DNA from: Caryophanales bacterium
GTDB taxonomy: Bacteria > Bacillota_I > Bacilli_A > RF39 > UBA660
Reading direction: 5' to 3'
DNA length: 9,514 nucleotides
NCBI GenBank assembly: GCA_016291895.1
Contig: JAEEZO010000016.1
Location: forward strand, 1-9,514
The notes beneath the pieces are model-generated. The model was not told the DNA's origin, made no database searches, and saw only the letters and a program-made list of their open reading frames with translations. The translations under genes and the position numbers were made by a program. Positions 1-6,501 of the stretch are shown piece after piece; within the stretch, counting starts at the first letter, position 1; each line of letters opens with the position of its first letter.

Positions 1-171
1 AATAATTATTTAACTTTCTCTAAAAAGAAAAATGCTAAAGTAGAAGGTATGACAAGAAAATGTCCTGGTTGTAATGCAAATATTGATTCTAATAGCTCTG
101 GTAAATGTCCATATTGTGGTACTTTCTATGATACTATTAATTATGATTGGATTTTAAAGGATATAAGATGA
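1..171 (+). CDS. C-terminal fragment of a Tim44-like/zinc-ribbon protein (5' end outside window)
   Basis: An open frame enters from the left edge and stops at TGA 169-171, giving 56 residues. It carries a zinc ribbon with two CxxC knuckles (CPGC at residues 21-24 and CPYC at 36-39) and ends in YDWILKDIR. The fragment lines up with the end of the next gene's product: an LTF strand, then the zinc ribbon, then a W-I/V-L/M motif near the C terminus. The missing N-terminal part was therefore probably also Tim44-like, making the two genes tandem paralogues; that part cannot be seen, so the assignment is inference. Its stop overlaps the next start in an ATGA, indicating one operon and coupled translation. 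Confidence 0.75.
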   Translation, partial: NNYLTFSKKKNAKVEGMTRKCPGCNANIDSNSSGKCPYCGTFYDTINYDWILKDIR

Positions 172-989
172 AAAAAGATAATAAGAAAAGAATATTACTA
201 TTATCATTAATCTTGGGCTTATTTTTATTGTTTATTAATGTAAGAGCTGATTCAGGATATGATGTAGACTGGGGTGGAGGTGGCTCCGGCGGAGGCGGAG
301 ACATCAGTGGAATCTTTGATTTAATCCTATTACTATTTAGAAATCCTATATTATTTATTATTGTTGTAATAATAATAATTATTTTAGTGATTTATATGAA
401 TAAAAAAGATAAGACTTTACATAATACAACTTCTATGGGATTAACTTTATTCACACATCGTCAAATTCCTTATGAACAAGTTAGTGCAATTCTAGGAAAT
501 ATTGATATGAATGCCTTTATTAATGATCGATTCAATGATTTTGTAGCAATTCAAAATGGATGGATGAATTTTAATCATGATTTGTTAAGAACTAAACTAA
601 CAGATGAATTATATAATCAATATGCTATTCAATTAGATACAATGCAAATTAAGAATCAACAAAATGTTATGAGTGACTTTAACTTATTCCAAGGTATGAT
701 TACAGGAATTATTCAAGAAGGAAATAAAGTAACTTTAACAATGGAAATAATAACAGGATTCTTTGATTATTTAACCGAAAATGGGCAAGTCGTAAGAGGA
801 AAAAATGATCGAAAAGTAGTTGTTCATTATGAATTAACATTTGTATGCAATTTAGGAAGTAATGGCTTATGTCCAAACTGTGGAGCTAAGTTACCTGAAA
901 CGAATGTATGTGATTTCTGTCATTCTGTTGTTCCTAATGTTGGTACAGATTGGGTTATGTCTAAAAAAGAGACTTTAAAACAAAAATAA
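168..989 (+). CDS. Tim44-like domain membrane protein with C-terminal zinc ribbon
   Basis: 273 aa. The start is ATG 168, not the in-frame ATG 147: it overlaps the upstream stop as ATGA, has AAAGGA at 156-161, and begins with a clean signal-type leader (MKKDNKKR followed by a Leu/Ile-rich core). Cleavage after residue 27 (VRA) is plausible. A glycine stretch GGGGSGGGG follows at about 38-46, then a strong TM helix at about 50-75, and from about 90 to 225 an alpha/beta domain matching the Tim44-like fold (helices, then strands ending in YELTF). The C-terminal zinc ribbon has C235/C238 and C248/C251. Tim44-like domains in mitochondria and bacteria are associated with membrane or lipid binding. 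If the leader is cleaved, a short glycine-rich segment lies outside and the Tim44 and zinc domains face the cytoplasm. Family assignment rests on pattern recognition; the cellular role is unknown. Confidence 0.8.
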   Translation: MKKDNKKRILLLSLILGLFLLFINVRADSGYDVDWGGGGSGGGGDISGIFDLILLLFRNPILFIIVVIIIIILVIYMNKKDKTLHNTTSMGLTLFTHRQIPYEQVSAILGNIDMNAFINDRFNDFVAIQNGWMNFNHDLLRTKLTDELYNQYAIQLDTMQIKNQQNVMSDFNLFQGMITGIIQEGNKVTLTMEIITGFFDYLTENGQVVRGKNDRKVVVHYELTFVCNLGSNGLCPNCGAKLPETNVCDFCHSVVPNVGTDWVMSKKETLKQK

Positions 990-991
990 CA

Positions 992-1020
992 TTTACAATT
1001 CAGTTTTCTTCTAGTATGAT
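992..1020 (+). promoter_or_regulatory. Sigma-A type promoter for the sanA-like gene
   Basis: TTTACA at 992-997 (5/6 to TTGACA), a 17-bp spacer, and TATGAT at 1015-1020 (5/6 to TATAAT). Transcription would begin near 1026-1028, at the ATG of the next gene, leaving essentially no 5' UTR. No terminator hairpin separates it from the Tim44-like gene, so some readthrough from upstream is also possible. Confidence 0.6.
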
Positions 1021-1027
1021 ATTTCAT

Positions 1028-1681
1028 ATGAAGAAGAGACTGTTTTTTTTATTTATTTTTATAATAATATTAGTGTTTTTCCTTAATGGGATTATTGTAG
1101 GAACATCAAAAAATAGAATAATAACTATTAATGAATTAAAGGATATCAAAGATATTGATGCTATTTTAGTATTAGGATGTAAAGTTAATCCAGGAGGTAA
1201 TCCTTCTATGATGTTAGATAGAAGATTAGAGAAGGGTATTGAAGTATATAAGACGATTGGTACTAAATTATTATTATCTGGTGATCACGGCCAGAAAGAA
1301 TATGACGAAGTTAATACTATGAAAGAATATGTATTAAGTACGGATATCGATATTGATGATGTTTTCTTAGACCATGCTGGTTTTTCAACTTATGATAGTC
1401 TATATCGCGCTAAATATGTATTTGGTGTTAAAAAGATGGTTATTGTCACCCAAAGATATCACTTATTTAGGGCTCTTTATATTGCTAAATCCTTAGGAAT
1501 AGAAGCATATGGTATACCAGCCGATAATATTCCTTATAGGTTTATAAATATTAAAAATGAAATAAGAGAAGTATTAGCAAGAGATAAAGATTTTTTCAAA
1601 GTAATAATTAAGCCAAAAAGCAAATATTTAGGCGATAAAATTGATATTAAAGGAAGTGGAAGACTAACTTTTGATAAGTAG
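1028..1681 (+). CDS. SanA/YdcF-family (DUF218) membrane protein
   Basis: 217 aa from ATG 1028. One N-terminal TM helix (about residues 4-24, after MKKR) anchors a DUF218 domain. Visible family features: VLGCKV at the first strand, GGNPS, DRRLEKGIEVY, LLSGDHG, YDE, DHAGFSTYDSLYRA, IVTQRYHLFRALY, GIPAD and REVLAR, the pattern of SanA-type proteins (vancomycin high-temperature exclusion protein in E. coli). SanA/ElyC/YdcF proteins are linked to envelope integrity and cell-wall precursor metabolism; their biochemical activity is poorly defined. An earlier in-frame ATG at 1016 lies inside the -10 box and neither ATG has a Shine-Dalgarno, so 1028 is chosen, probably as a leaderless start. The TAG stop sits inside the terminator stem. 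Family assignment is confident; substrate unknown. Confidence 0.88.
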   Translation: MKKRLFFLFIFIIILVFFLNGIIVGTSKNRIITINELKDIKDIDAILVLGCKVNPGGNPSMMLDRRLEKGIEVYKTIGTKLLLSGDHGQKEYDEVNTMKEYVLSTDIDIDDVFLDHAGFSTYDSLYRAKYVFGVKKMVIVTQRYHLFRALYIAKSLGIEAYGIPADNIPYRFINIKNEIREVLARDKDFFKVIIKPKSKYLGDKIDIKGSGRLTFDK

Positions 1682-1702
1682 TCTTTTTTTTTATTTTTTT
1701 TT
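1661..1702 (+). terminator. Rho-independent terminator of the sanA-like gene, overlapping its stop codon
   Basis: AGACT (1661-1665) pairs with AGTCT (1680-1684) and, past a single bulged A (1666), ACTT (1667-1670) pairs with AAGT (1676-1679), with loop 1671-1675. A long T-rich run follows to about 1702. The stop TAG (1679-1681) is in the 3' arm. Confidence 0.75.
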
Positions 1703-1703
1703 A

Positions 1704-1712
1704 TGTTATAAT
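1704..1712 (+). promoter_or_regulatory. Extended -10 promoter for the SPFH gene
   Basis: TGTTATAAT is a perfect extended -10 (TGn plus TATAAT at 1707-1712). The -35 position at 17 bp (about 1684-1689) is only the T-tract of the preceding terminator, so recognition probably depends on the TG extension. Predicted start near 1719, giving a leader of about 20 nt containing AGGAGG. Confidence 0.6.
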
Positions 1713-1740
1713 AATTTTGATTTAAGATAGGAGGAAAAAA

Positions 1741-2865
1741 ATGGGATTAATTAAATCAGCAATTCAATCTATCAGTGGTGAACTTAGTGACCAATGGAAA
1801 GATTATATTACATGTGATGACATGGATATGAATACTTTAATGATTAAGAAGACAACTAAATCAGGTATCATATCTAAGAGTAGTGCAATTATGGTTGCGC
1901 CTGGCCAAATTGCCGTAATTTTTGATTCAGGTAAAATTTTGGATGCAACAGCAGAAGAAGGAACTTATACTTTTGATGCTTCAACATCTCCATCATTCTT
2001 TGCAGGACAATTTGGAGCTGTATTTAAAGATTTATGGGCTCGTTTCACTTATAATGGAACAGTACCAAAACAACAAGCAGTATTCTATATTAATGCTAAA
2101 GAAATTTTGGATAATAAGTTTGGAACACCTGCACCAGTTCCATTCCAAGATTATTCACATCCAATTCCAAATGAAATGACAGGAACTATTACACCTCTTC
2201 GTGTACAAGTTAAATGTTTCGGTAAATATACATATAAAATTACTGATCCAGCTGTATTCATGAGAGAATATGCAGGAACAGGTGATGTAGTTACTAAAGA
2301 TGTTCTAAATGAACAAATGAGAAGTGAAGTTATTGCTTCATTCCAAAACGTATTAAATGAACTAGGAACAGAAGCTCATAAAGTTCCAGTTCTAGAACTT
2401 CCAAGTAGAACTGATGAAATCAAGACTACAATGGATGAAAAAGTTTATGATGAGCCAATTCGTAAACGTGGAATTCAAATTACAGGATTCGCTATTGAAT
2501 CAGTAACATTAGATGATGAATCTAATAAGAAGATTGATGAATACGAACACAATTCTAACGCTAGAATGCAACAAGGTCGTGTTCTTAACGTTATGGAAAC
2601 TGCAGCAGGTAATGCTAATGGCGCAGGAGCAGGCTTTATGGGTCTAGGTATGATGAATATGGCTACTGGTGGAATGAACACAGCAGTTATGCAAAATGCT
2701 TTCACTCCACAACAACCAGTTGCTCAACCAGCAGCACCAGCTCCAGCAGCAGCACCAGGTGAAGCACCTGCAGCTCAAGGAGAAGTTGCTTTCTGTCCAA
2801 ATTGTGGAACAAAATCAAGTGGCGGAAACTTCTGTACTAATTGCGGAACAAAATTACATGATTAA
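1741..2865 (+). CDS. SPFH-domain protein with C-terminal zinc ribbon (YdjI-like, 'virion core protein' family)
   Basis: 374 aa; ATG 1741 is preceded by AGGAGG at 1729-1734, 6 nt away. The N-terminal approximately 280 residues form an SPFH/band-7 type domain: a strand around APGQIAVIFDSGKI, a Phe/Trp-rich region with VFYINAKE, then VKCFGKYTYKITDP, a helical stretch with VITKD-like and EQMRSEV motifs, and GIQITGFAIESVTLDDES. A Gly/Met-rich stretch (about 290-315), a Pro/Ala linker (about 325-347) and a zinc ribbon (C352/C355, C365/C368) follow. This order is that of B. subtilis YdjI, an SPFH protein of the pspA-ydjGHI membrane-stress operon. There is no TM helix, so membrane attachment would be peripheral or through partners. 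Nearby zinc-ribbon Tim44-like membrane proteins are plausible partners (inference). Length is slightly above YdjI owing to the linker. Confidence 0.88.
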   Translation: MGLIKSAIQSISGELSDQWKDYITCDDMDMNTLMIKKTTKSGIISKSSAIMVAPGQIAVIFDSGKILDATAEEGTYTFDASTSPSFFAGQFGAVFKDLWARFTYNGTVPKQQAVFYINAKEILDNKFGTPAPVPFQDYSHPIPNEMTGTITPLRVQVKCFGKYTYKITDPAVFMREYAGTGDVVTKDVLNEQMRSEVIASFQNVLNELGTEAHKVPVLELPSRTDEIKTTMDEKVYDEPIRKRGIQITGFAIESVTLDDESNKKIDEYEHNSNARMQQGRVLNVMETAAGNANGAGAGFMGLGMMNMATGGMNTAVMQNAFTPQQPVAQPAAPAPAAAPGEAPAAQGEVAFCPNCGTKSSGGNFCTNCGTKLHD

Positions 2866-2868
2866 TTA

Positions 2869-2908
2869 ATATAGAAAGAGGTTTTCCTCTTTCTATATCA
2901 TTCTTTTA
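2869..2908 (+). terminator. Strong hairpin with poor T-tract: weak terminator or processing/stability stem
   Basis: A perfect 13-bp stem (2869-2881 with 2886-2898) closes a TTTT loop. The bases after it are CATTCTTTTAAC rather than a continuous T run, so termination is likely incomplete. The next gene starts 23 nt after the stem without a visible promoter in the gap, which favours readthrough. Confidence 0.6.
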
Positions 2909-2920
2909 ACGGGAGGATGT

Positions 2921-3364
2921 ATGAGCGTAGATGATTTAGTTAAAAAAGATTCTTCTTTTGGAATATCTAATTTTATTTCTGCAGCTAATAGCATGTATGT
3001 AATGTTACAATCTGCAGTCATGCTTGGCAACCTTTCACGCGTTAAAAGTAAAATTAGTGATAAAGTTTTACAAAAATATCAACATATTATTGACGAATTC
3101 AATAATAATAATCTTCGTCAAATGTATGAAGATATTAATATAAAAAAGACAGAAGTATTATCAATAACAAATAAAGATAATGATTATTACATTCAAGTAT
3201 TAATCACTAGCTTAGCAAAAGATTATGTTGTTGATAAAAAGAATTTAGAATATCGATATGGTGTTAATAATCAAAAGATTACGAAAAGTAATTATTTAAC
3301 TTTTAGAAAAGATTATAATGATATTAATAATCCATGGATTCTAGATGATATTTATACTAATTAA
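2921..3364 (+). CDS. Short soluble Tim44-like paralogue lacking TM helix and zinc ribbon
   Basis: 147 aa from ATG 2921; GGGAGG at 2911-2916 is a good Shine-Dalgarno with rather short spacing, and ATG 2917 would be too close to it. No signal peptide, TM helix or cysteine pair is visible. The residue pattern from about 45 to 130 follows the Tim44-like domain of the 273-aa protein: helix ending in KYQ, a loop, a strand with TEVLSI, a strand with YYIQVLITSLAKDY, and SNYLTF. The end (NPWILDDI) resembles the end of the fragment at 1-171 (YDWILKDI), where a zinc ribbon sits between LTF and WIL; here that ribbon is absent. Homology is judged by eye and moderately certain. It sits directly after the SPFH gene and is probably co-transcribed by readthrough, suggesting a cytoplasmic partner. 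Confidence 0.72.
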   Translation: MSVDDLVKKDSSFGISNFISAANSMYVMLQSAVMLGNLSRVKSKISDKVLQKYQHIIDEFNNNNLRQMYEDINIKKTEVLSITNKDNDYYIQVLITSLAKDYVVDKKNLEYRYGVNNQKITKSNYLTFRKDYNDINNPWILDDIYTN

Positions 3365-3366
3365 AG

Positions 3367-3401
3367 AAAATTATAAACATTTTTGTTTATAATTTTTTTT
3401 T
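3367..3401 (+). terminator. Rho-independent terminator before uvrA
   Basis: A perfect 12-bp A/T-rich stem (3367-3378 with 3385-3396) encloses the 6-nt loop ATTTTT, followed by more T residues to 3401. It ends the SPFH/short Tim44-like unit and separates it from uvrA. Confidence 0.85.
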
Positions 3402-3412
3402 ATAAAAATATA

Positions 3413-3421
3413 TGTTATAAT
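3413..3421 (+). promoter_or_regulatory. Extended -10 promoter for uvrA
   Basis: TGTTATAAT, with TATAAT at 3416-3421, is identical to the extended -10 of the SPFH gene. The -35 position falls in the T-tract of the preceding terminator (about 3393-3398). Predicted start near 3428. No palindromic LexA/DinR-like operator is obvious around it, so SOS control is not supported by what I can see. Confidence 0.6.
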
Positions 3422-3435
3422 ATCTTGGATTTGTG

Positions 3436-3447
3436 GGTGATATTATG
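3436..3447 (+). promoter_or_regulatory. uvrA ribosome binding site GGTGAT with start ATG
   Basis: GGTGAT (3436-3441) is 3 nt before ATG 3445 and can pair with the CCACTA part of the 16S anti-Shine-Dalgarno, which places the start at a normal distance. It supports ATG 3445 over the in-frame GTG at 3433. The same 12 bases precede and include the lgt start. Confidence 0.65.
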
Positions 3448-6252
3448 GATAAAATAATCATTAAAGGAGCAAGAGAAAATAATTTAAAAAATATTAATCT
3501 TGAACTTCCTAAAAATAAATTAATTGTAATGACAGGTCTATCTGGTAGTGGAAAGAGTAGTTTAGCTTTTGATACTATTTATGCTGAAGGTGAAAGGCGT
3601 TATGTTGAAAGTCTTTCTAGTTATGCTAGACAATTCTTAGGAGGAACTGAGAAACCTGATGTTGATAGTATTGAAGGTTTATCTCCAAGTATTAGTATTG
3701 ATCAAAAAAGTACAAATAATAATCCAAGAAGTACTGTAGGTACAGTTACTGAAATATATGATTATTTAAGACTTTTATTTGCAAGAATTGGTGTTCCATA
3801 TTGTCCTCGTCATAATAGACCTATAACAAGTCAATCTGTTGAAGAAATTGTTAATAAAATATTAGAGTATCCAGAAGGAACTAAATTAGTTATTCTTTCA
3901 CCAATTGTTTATGATGAAAAAGGTACTCACAAAGATCTATTTGATGATCTTCGTAAAGAAGGATTCATCAGGGTTAGAGTTAATGGTGAAATGTATGATT
4001 TATCAGAAGATATTAATTTAGAAAAGAATCTAAAAGATAAGATTGATATTGTTATTGATCGTATTGTTATTAAAGAGAATATTAGGACAAGATTATTTGA
4101 ATCAATTGAACTAGCTACTAATAAATCAAATGGTAAAGTAGTAGTTGATATTGTAGGTGATAAAGAAGTATTATTTTCTACTAAATATGCGTGTCCAGAA
4201 TGTGATTATTCACTACCTGAACTTGAACCTCGTATCTTTAGTTTTAATAGTCCATATGGGGCTTGTCCAGAATGTAAAGGTTTAGGAACTAAATTAAAAA
4301 TGGATCCTGATCTTGTTATTCCAAATAAGGATAAAAGTTTAAATGAGAATTGTATTCAAACATTATCAGACGATAAAGAAAGCATTGATTATAAGAAGTT
4401 AGAGATTGTTTGTAAGCATTATCGTATTGATATGAATAAACCATTTAAGAAGTTATCCAAAGATAAACAAGATATTATTTTATATGGTTCTAATGAATTA
4501 ATTGATTTTAAGATTACAACTAAAAGTGGTAATGTTAATAAAAGCACGACTTTTTATGAAGGTGTTATTAACAATTTAGAACGCCGTTATATGGAAACAT
4601 CTTCTGAATGGATTCGTGATTGGTTATCTAACTATATGATTGAACTTGAGTGTCCTGTATGTCATGGAGCAAGACTTTCAGATGCTATTCTTAATATTTT
4701 CATTAATAAGAAAAATATTTATGATATTACGTTAATGTCTATTTCAGAATTACTTGATTGGTTTAAGAATATAAAACTTACTGATTATCAAAAAGATATC
4801 GCTGGTTTATTAATTCAAGAGATTGTTAATCGATTAACTTTTTTAAATAATGTCGGATTATCTTATTTAACATTATCAAGACAGGCAGGTACTTTATCTG
4901 GTGGTGAAAGTCAAAGAATTAGATTAGCTACCCAAATTGGCTCAAGACTAACTGGTGTACTTTATGTACTTGATGAACCAAGTATTGGTCTTCATCAAAA
5001 AGATAATCAAAAATTAATTAATTCTCTTCTTGAGATGCGTGATTTAGGTAATACTTTAATTGTTGTTGAACATGATAGTGATACAATGCTTGCTAGTGAT
5101 TACTTAGTAGATATAGGACCAGGTGCTGGTGATGATGGTGGTTACGTTGTAGCTTGTGGAACACCTTCTGAAGTTATGGCAAACCCTAATAGTATTACCG
5201 GACAGTATTTATCTGGTAAATTAAAGATTGATGTTCCTAAGAAACGTAGAAAAGGTAATGGTAAGTATTTAGAAGTTTTTGGTGCTAAAGCAAATAATCT
5301 AAAAAATATTGATGTTAAATTTCCTCTTGGCAAATTTGTTTGTGTTACCGGTGTATCAGGAAGTGGTAAGAGTAGTTTAGTTAATGAAATACTTATGAAA
5401 GAAATTAGTAGTAAGTTATATAAATCTAAAGAGAAACCGCTTGCTTTTGATAAGATTAAAGGTATTGATAATATTGATAAATTAGTCTTTATTAGTCAAA
5501 ATCCTATTGGTAGAACTCCACGTAGTAATCCAGCTACCTACACTGGTGTATTTGATGATATTCGTGACTTATATGCAAGTACAAAAGAAGCGAAAGCTTT
5601 AGGCTATGGAAAGAATAGATTCTCTTTCAATGTAAAAGGTGGACGTTGTGAAGCTTGTTGGGGAGATGGTGTTAAAAGAATTGAAATGCACTTTTTACCT
5701 GATGTTTATGTGCCTTGTGAAGTATGTCACGGAACAAGATATAATAGTGAAACACTAAGTATTAAGTATAAAGATAAAAATATTGCGGATGTTCTTGATA
5801 TGAGAGTTACTGAAGCTTTGAAATTCTTTGAAAATATACCTAAGATCAAACATAAGTTACAAACAATGGAAGACGTTGGTTTAGGTTATGTTAAACTTGG
5901 TCAATCAGCAACAACTCTATCTGGTGGTGAAGCTGGTCGTGTTAAATTATCTAAAGAACTTCAAAAAAAGCCAACAGGTAAGAGTTTATTCATTCTTGAT
6001 GAACCAACAACAGGACTTCATACTGATGATATTAAGAGATTACTTGTTATCTTACAAAGAATTGTTGATAATGGTGATACGGTTATTGTTATTGAACATA
6101 ACCTAGATGTTATTAAGGTATCAGATTATATTATCGACTTAGGCCCTGATGGTGGTAATATGGGAGGAACTGTTGTAGCTTGTGGTACTCCTGAAGAAAT
6201 TGCTAAAGTTAAAAATAGTTATACAGGCGAATTTTTGTCTAAAATGTTGTAA
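3445..6252 (+). CDS. uvrA: Excinuclease ABC subunit A
   Basis: 935 aa, normal length for UvrA, starting MDKIIIKGARENNLKNI. UvrA is the damage-sensing dimeric ATPase of nucleotide excision repair that loads UvrB on DNA. ABC half I: Walker A GLSGSGKSS (K37), zinc module C250/C253/C274/C277, signature LSGGESQR (484-491), Walker B VLDEP (508-512). ABC half II: Walker A GVSGSGKSS (K642), zinc module C735/C738/C758/C761 with the near-invariant IEMHFLPDVYVPCEVCHG, signature LSGGEAGR (825-832), Walker B ILDEPTTGLH. The signature-II glycine G831 replaces the usual glutamine. The gene has its own promoter and terminator, so it is monocistronic here; uvrB is not adjacent downstream and could lie elsewhere. 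Confidence 0.98.
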   Translation: MDKIIIKGARENNLKNINLELPKNKLIVMTGLSGSGKSSLAFDTIYAEGERRYVESLSSYARQFLGGTEKPDVDSIEGLSPSISIDQKSTNNNPRSTVGTVTEIYDYLRLLFARIGVPYCPRHNRPITSQSVEEIVNKILEYPEGTKLVILSPIVYDEKGTHKDLFDDLRKEGFIRVRVNGEMYDLSEDINLEKNLKDKIDIVIDRIVIKENIRTRLFESIELATNKSNGKVVVDIVGDKEVLFSTKYACPECDYSLPELEPRIFSFNSPYGACPECKGLGTKLKMDPDLVIPNKDKSLNENCIQTLSDDKESIDYKKLEIVCKHYRIDMNKPFKKLSKDKQDIILYGSNELIDFKITTKSGNVNKSTTFYEGVINNLERRYMETSSEWIRDWLSNYMIELECPVCHGARLSDAILNIFINKKNIYDITLMSISELLDWFKNIKLTDYQKDIAGLLIQEIVNRLTFLNNVGLSYLTLSRQAGTLSGGESQRIRLATQIGSRLTGVLYVLDEPSIGLHQKDNQKLINSLLEMRDLGNTLIVVEHDSDTMLASDYLVDIGPGAGDDGGYVVACGTPSEVMANPNSITGQYLSGKLKIDVPKKRRKGNGKYLEVFGAKANNLKNIDVKFPLGKFVCVTGVSGSGKSSLVNEILMKEISSKLYKSKEKPLAFDKIKGIDNIDKLVFISQNPIGRTPRSNPATYTGVFDDIRDLYASTKEAKALGYGKNRFSFNVKGGRCEACWGDGVKRIEMHFLPDVYVPCEVCHGTRYNSETLSIKYKDKNIADVLDMRVTEALKFFENIPKIKHKLQTMEDVGLGYVKLGQSATTLSGGEAGRVKLSKELQKKPTGKSLFILDEPTTGLHTDDIKRLLVILQRIVDNGDTVIVIEHNLDVIKVSDYIIDLGPDGGNMGGTVVACGTPEEIAKVKNSYTGEFLSKML

Positions 6253-6280
6253 AGTTCTCATTTGAGAACTTTTTTTGTTT
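6251..6280 (+). terminator. Rho-independent terminator of uvrA, overlapping the stop codon
   Basis: A 9-bp stem (6251-6259 with 6264-6272) closes the loop ATTT, followed by TTTTGTTT. The first stem bases are the last two bases of the uvrA stop TAA (6250-6252). Confidence 0.88.
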
Positions 6281-6327
6281 ATTCTCTTTTATTCAATGTG
6301 GTATTCTTATATTGTAGGAGAATAGAA

Positions 6328-6501
6328 ATGGATGAAAAGATTAATGAAGCTTCAGGAGAAATAAAAAAATATTTTGATAATTTACCTTTGATAGATGAAA
6401 AGGATATTAAAGACTTTAATTTTTTTGAGTCATGTTTGTATCTTGAAAAATTAAATTTATTAGATAGTTTAACAAGTAGAGAAGGTGAAGATAATGAGTG
6501 A
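6328..6501 (+). CDS. Small acidic protein of unknown function, coupled to the 736-aa gene
   Basis: 57 aa from ATG 6328, which has AGGAG at 6316-6320 with 7-nt spacing. A longer TTG-initiated reading from 6262 would begin inside the uvrA terminator and is rejected. The product (MDEKINEASGEIKKYF at the start) is rich in Asp/Glu, has one cysteine, no TM helix, and looks mainly helical (FFESCLYLEKLNLLDSL). I recognise no family. The end overlaps the next gene by 8 bases (ATGAGTGA, 6494-6501), so translation is coupled and the two products probably act together, for example as chaperone, inhibitor or regulatory subunit (speculation). Upstream I see only weak promoter-like boxes (TGGTATTCT at 6299-6307). 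Confidence 0.75.
   Translation: MDEKINEASGEIKKYFDNLPLIDEKDIKDFNFFESCLYLEKLNLLDSLTSREGEDNE

Noticed and set aside
147..167. Upstream ATG 147 as start of the Tim44-like gene
   Set aside because: It would add seven residues inside the preceding gene; ATG 168 has the better RBS, the ATGA overlap and a proper signal peptide beginning.
1016..1027. Upstream ATG 1016 as start of the sanA-like gene
   Set aside because: It lies within the predicted -10 box and has no Shine-Dalgarno; it would only be usable on a readthrough transcript from upstream.
1922..2705. Open frames overlapping the SPFH gene (1922-2179 on +, 2475-2705 on -)
   Set aside because: Low-complexity shadows of the SPFH coding frame without ribosome binding sites.
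3399..3445. Possible LexA/DinR operator upstream of uvrA
   Set aside because: I found no GAAC-type inverted repeat between the terminator and the start codon; only the extended -10 and RBS are evident.
5142..6106. Open frames overlapping uvrA (5142-5333 on -, 5888-6106 on +)
   Set aside because: They lie wholly inside conserved UvrA motifs in other frames and have no initiation signals.
6262..6327. N-terminal extension of the 57-aa protein from TTG 6262, giving a hydrophobic leader
   Set aside because: It would start in the loop of the uvrA terminator hairpin with no RBS, whereas ATG 6328 has AGGAG at proper spacing.
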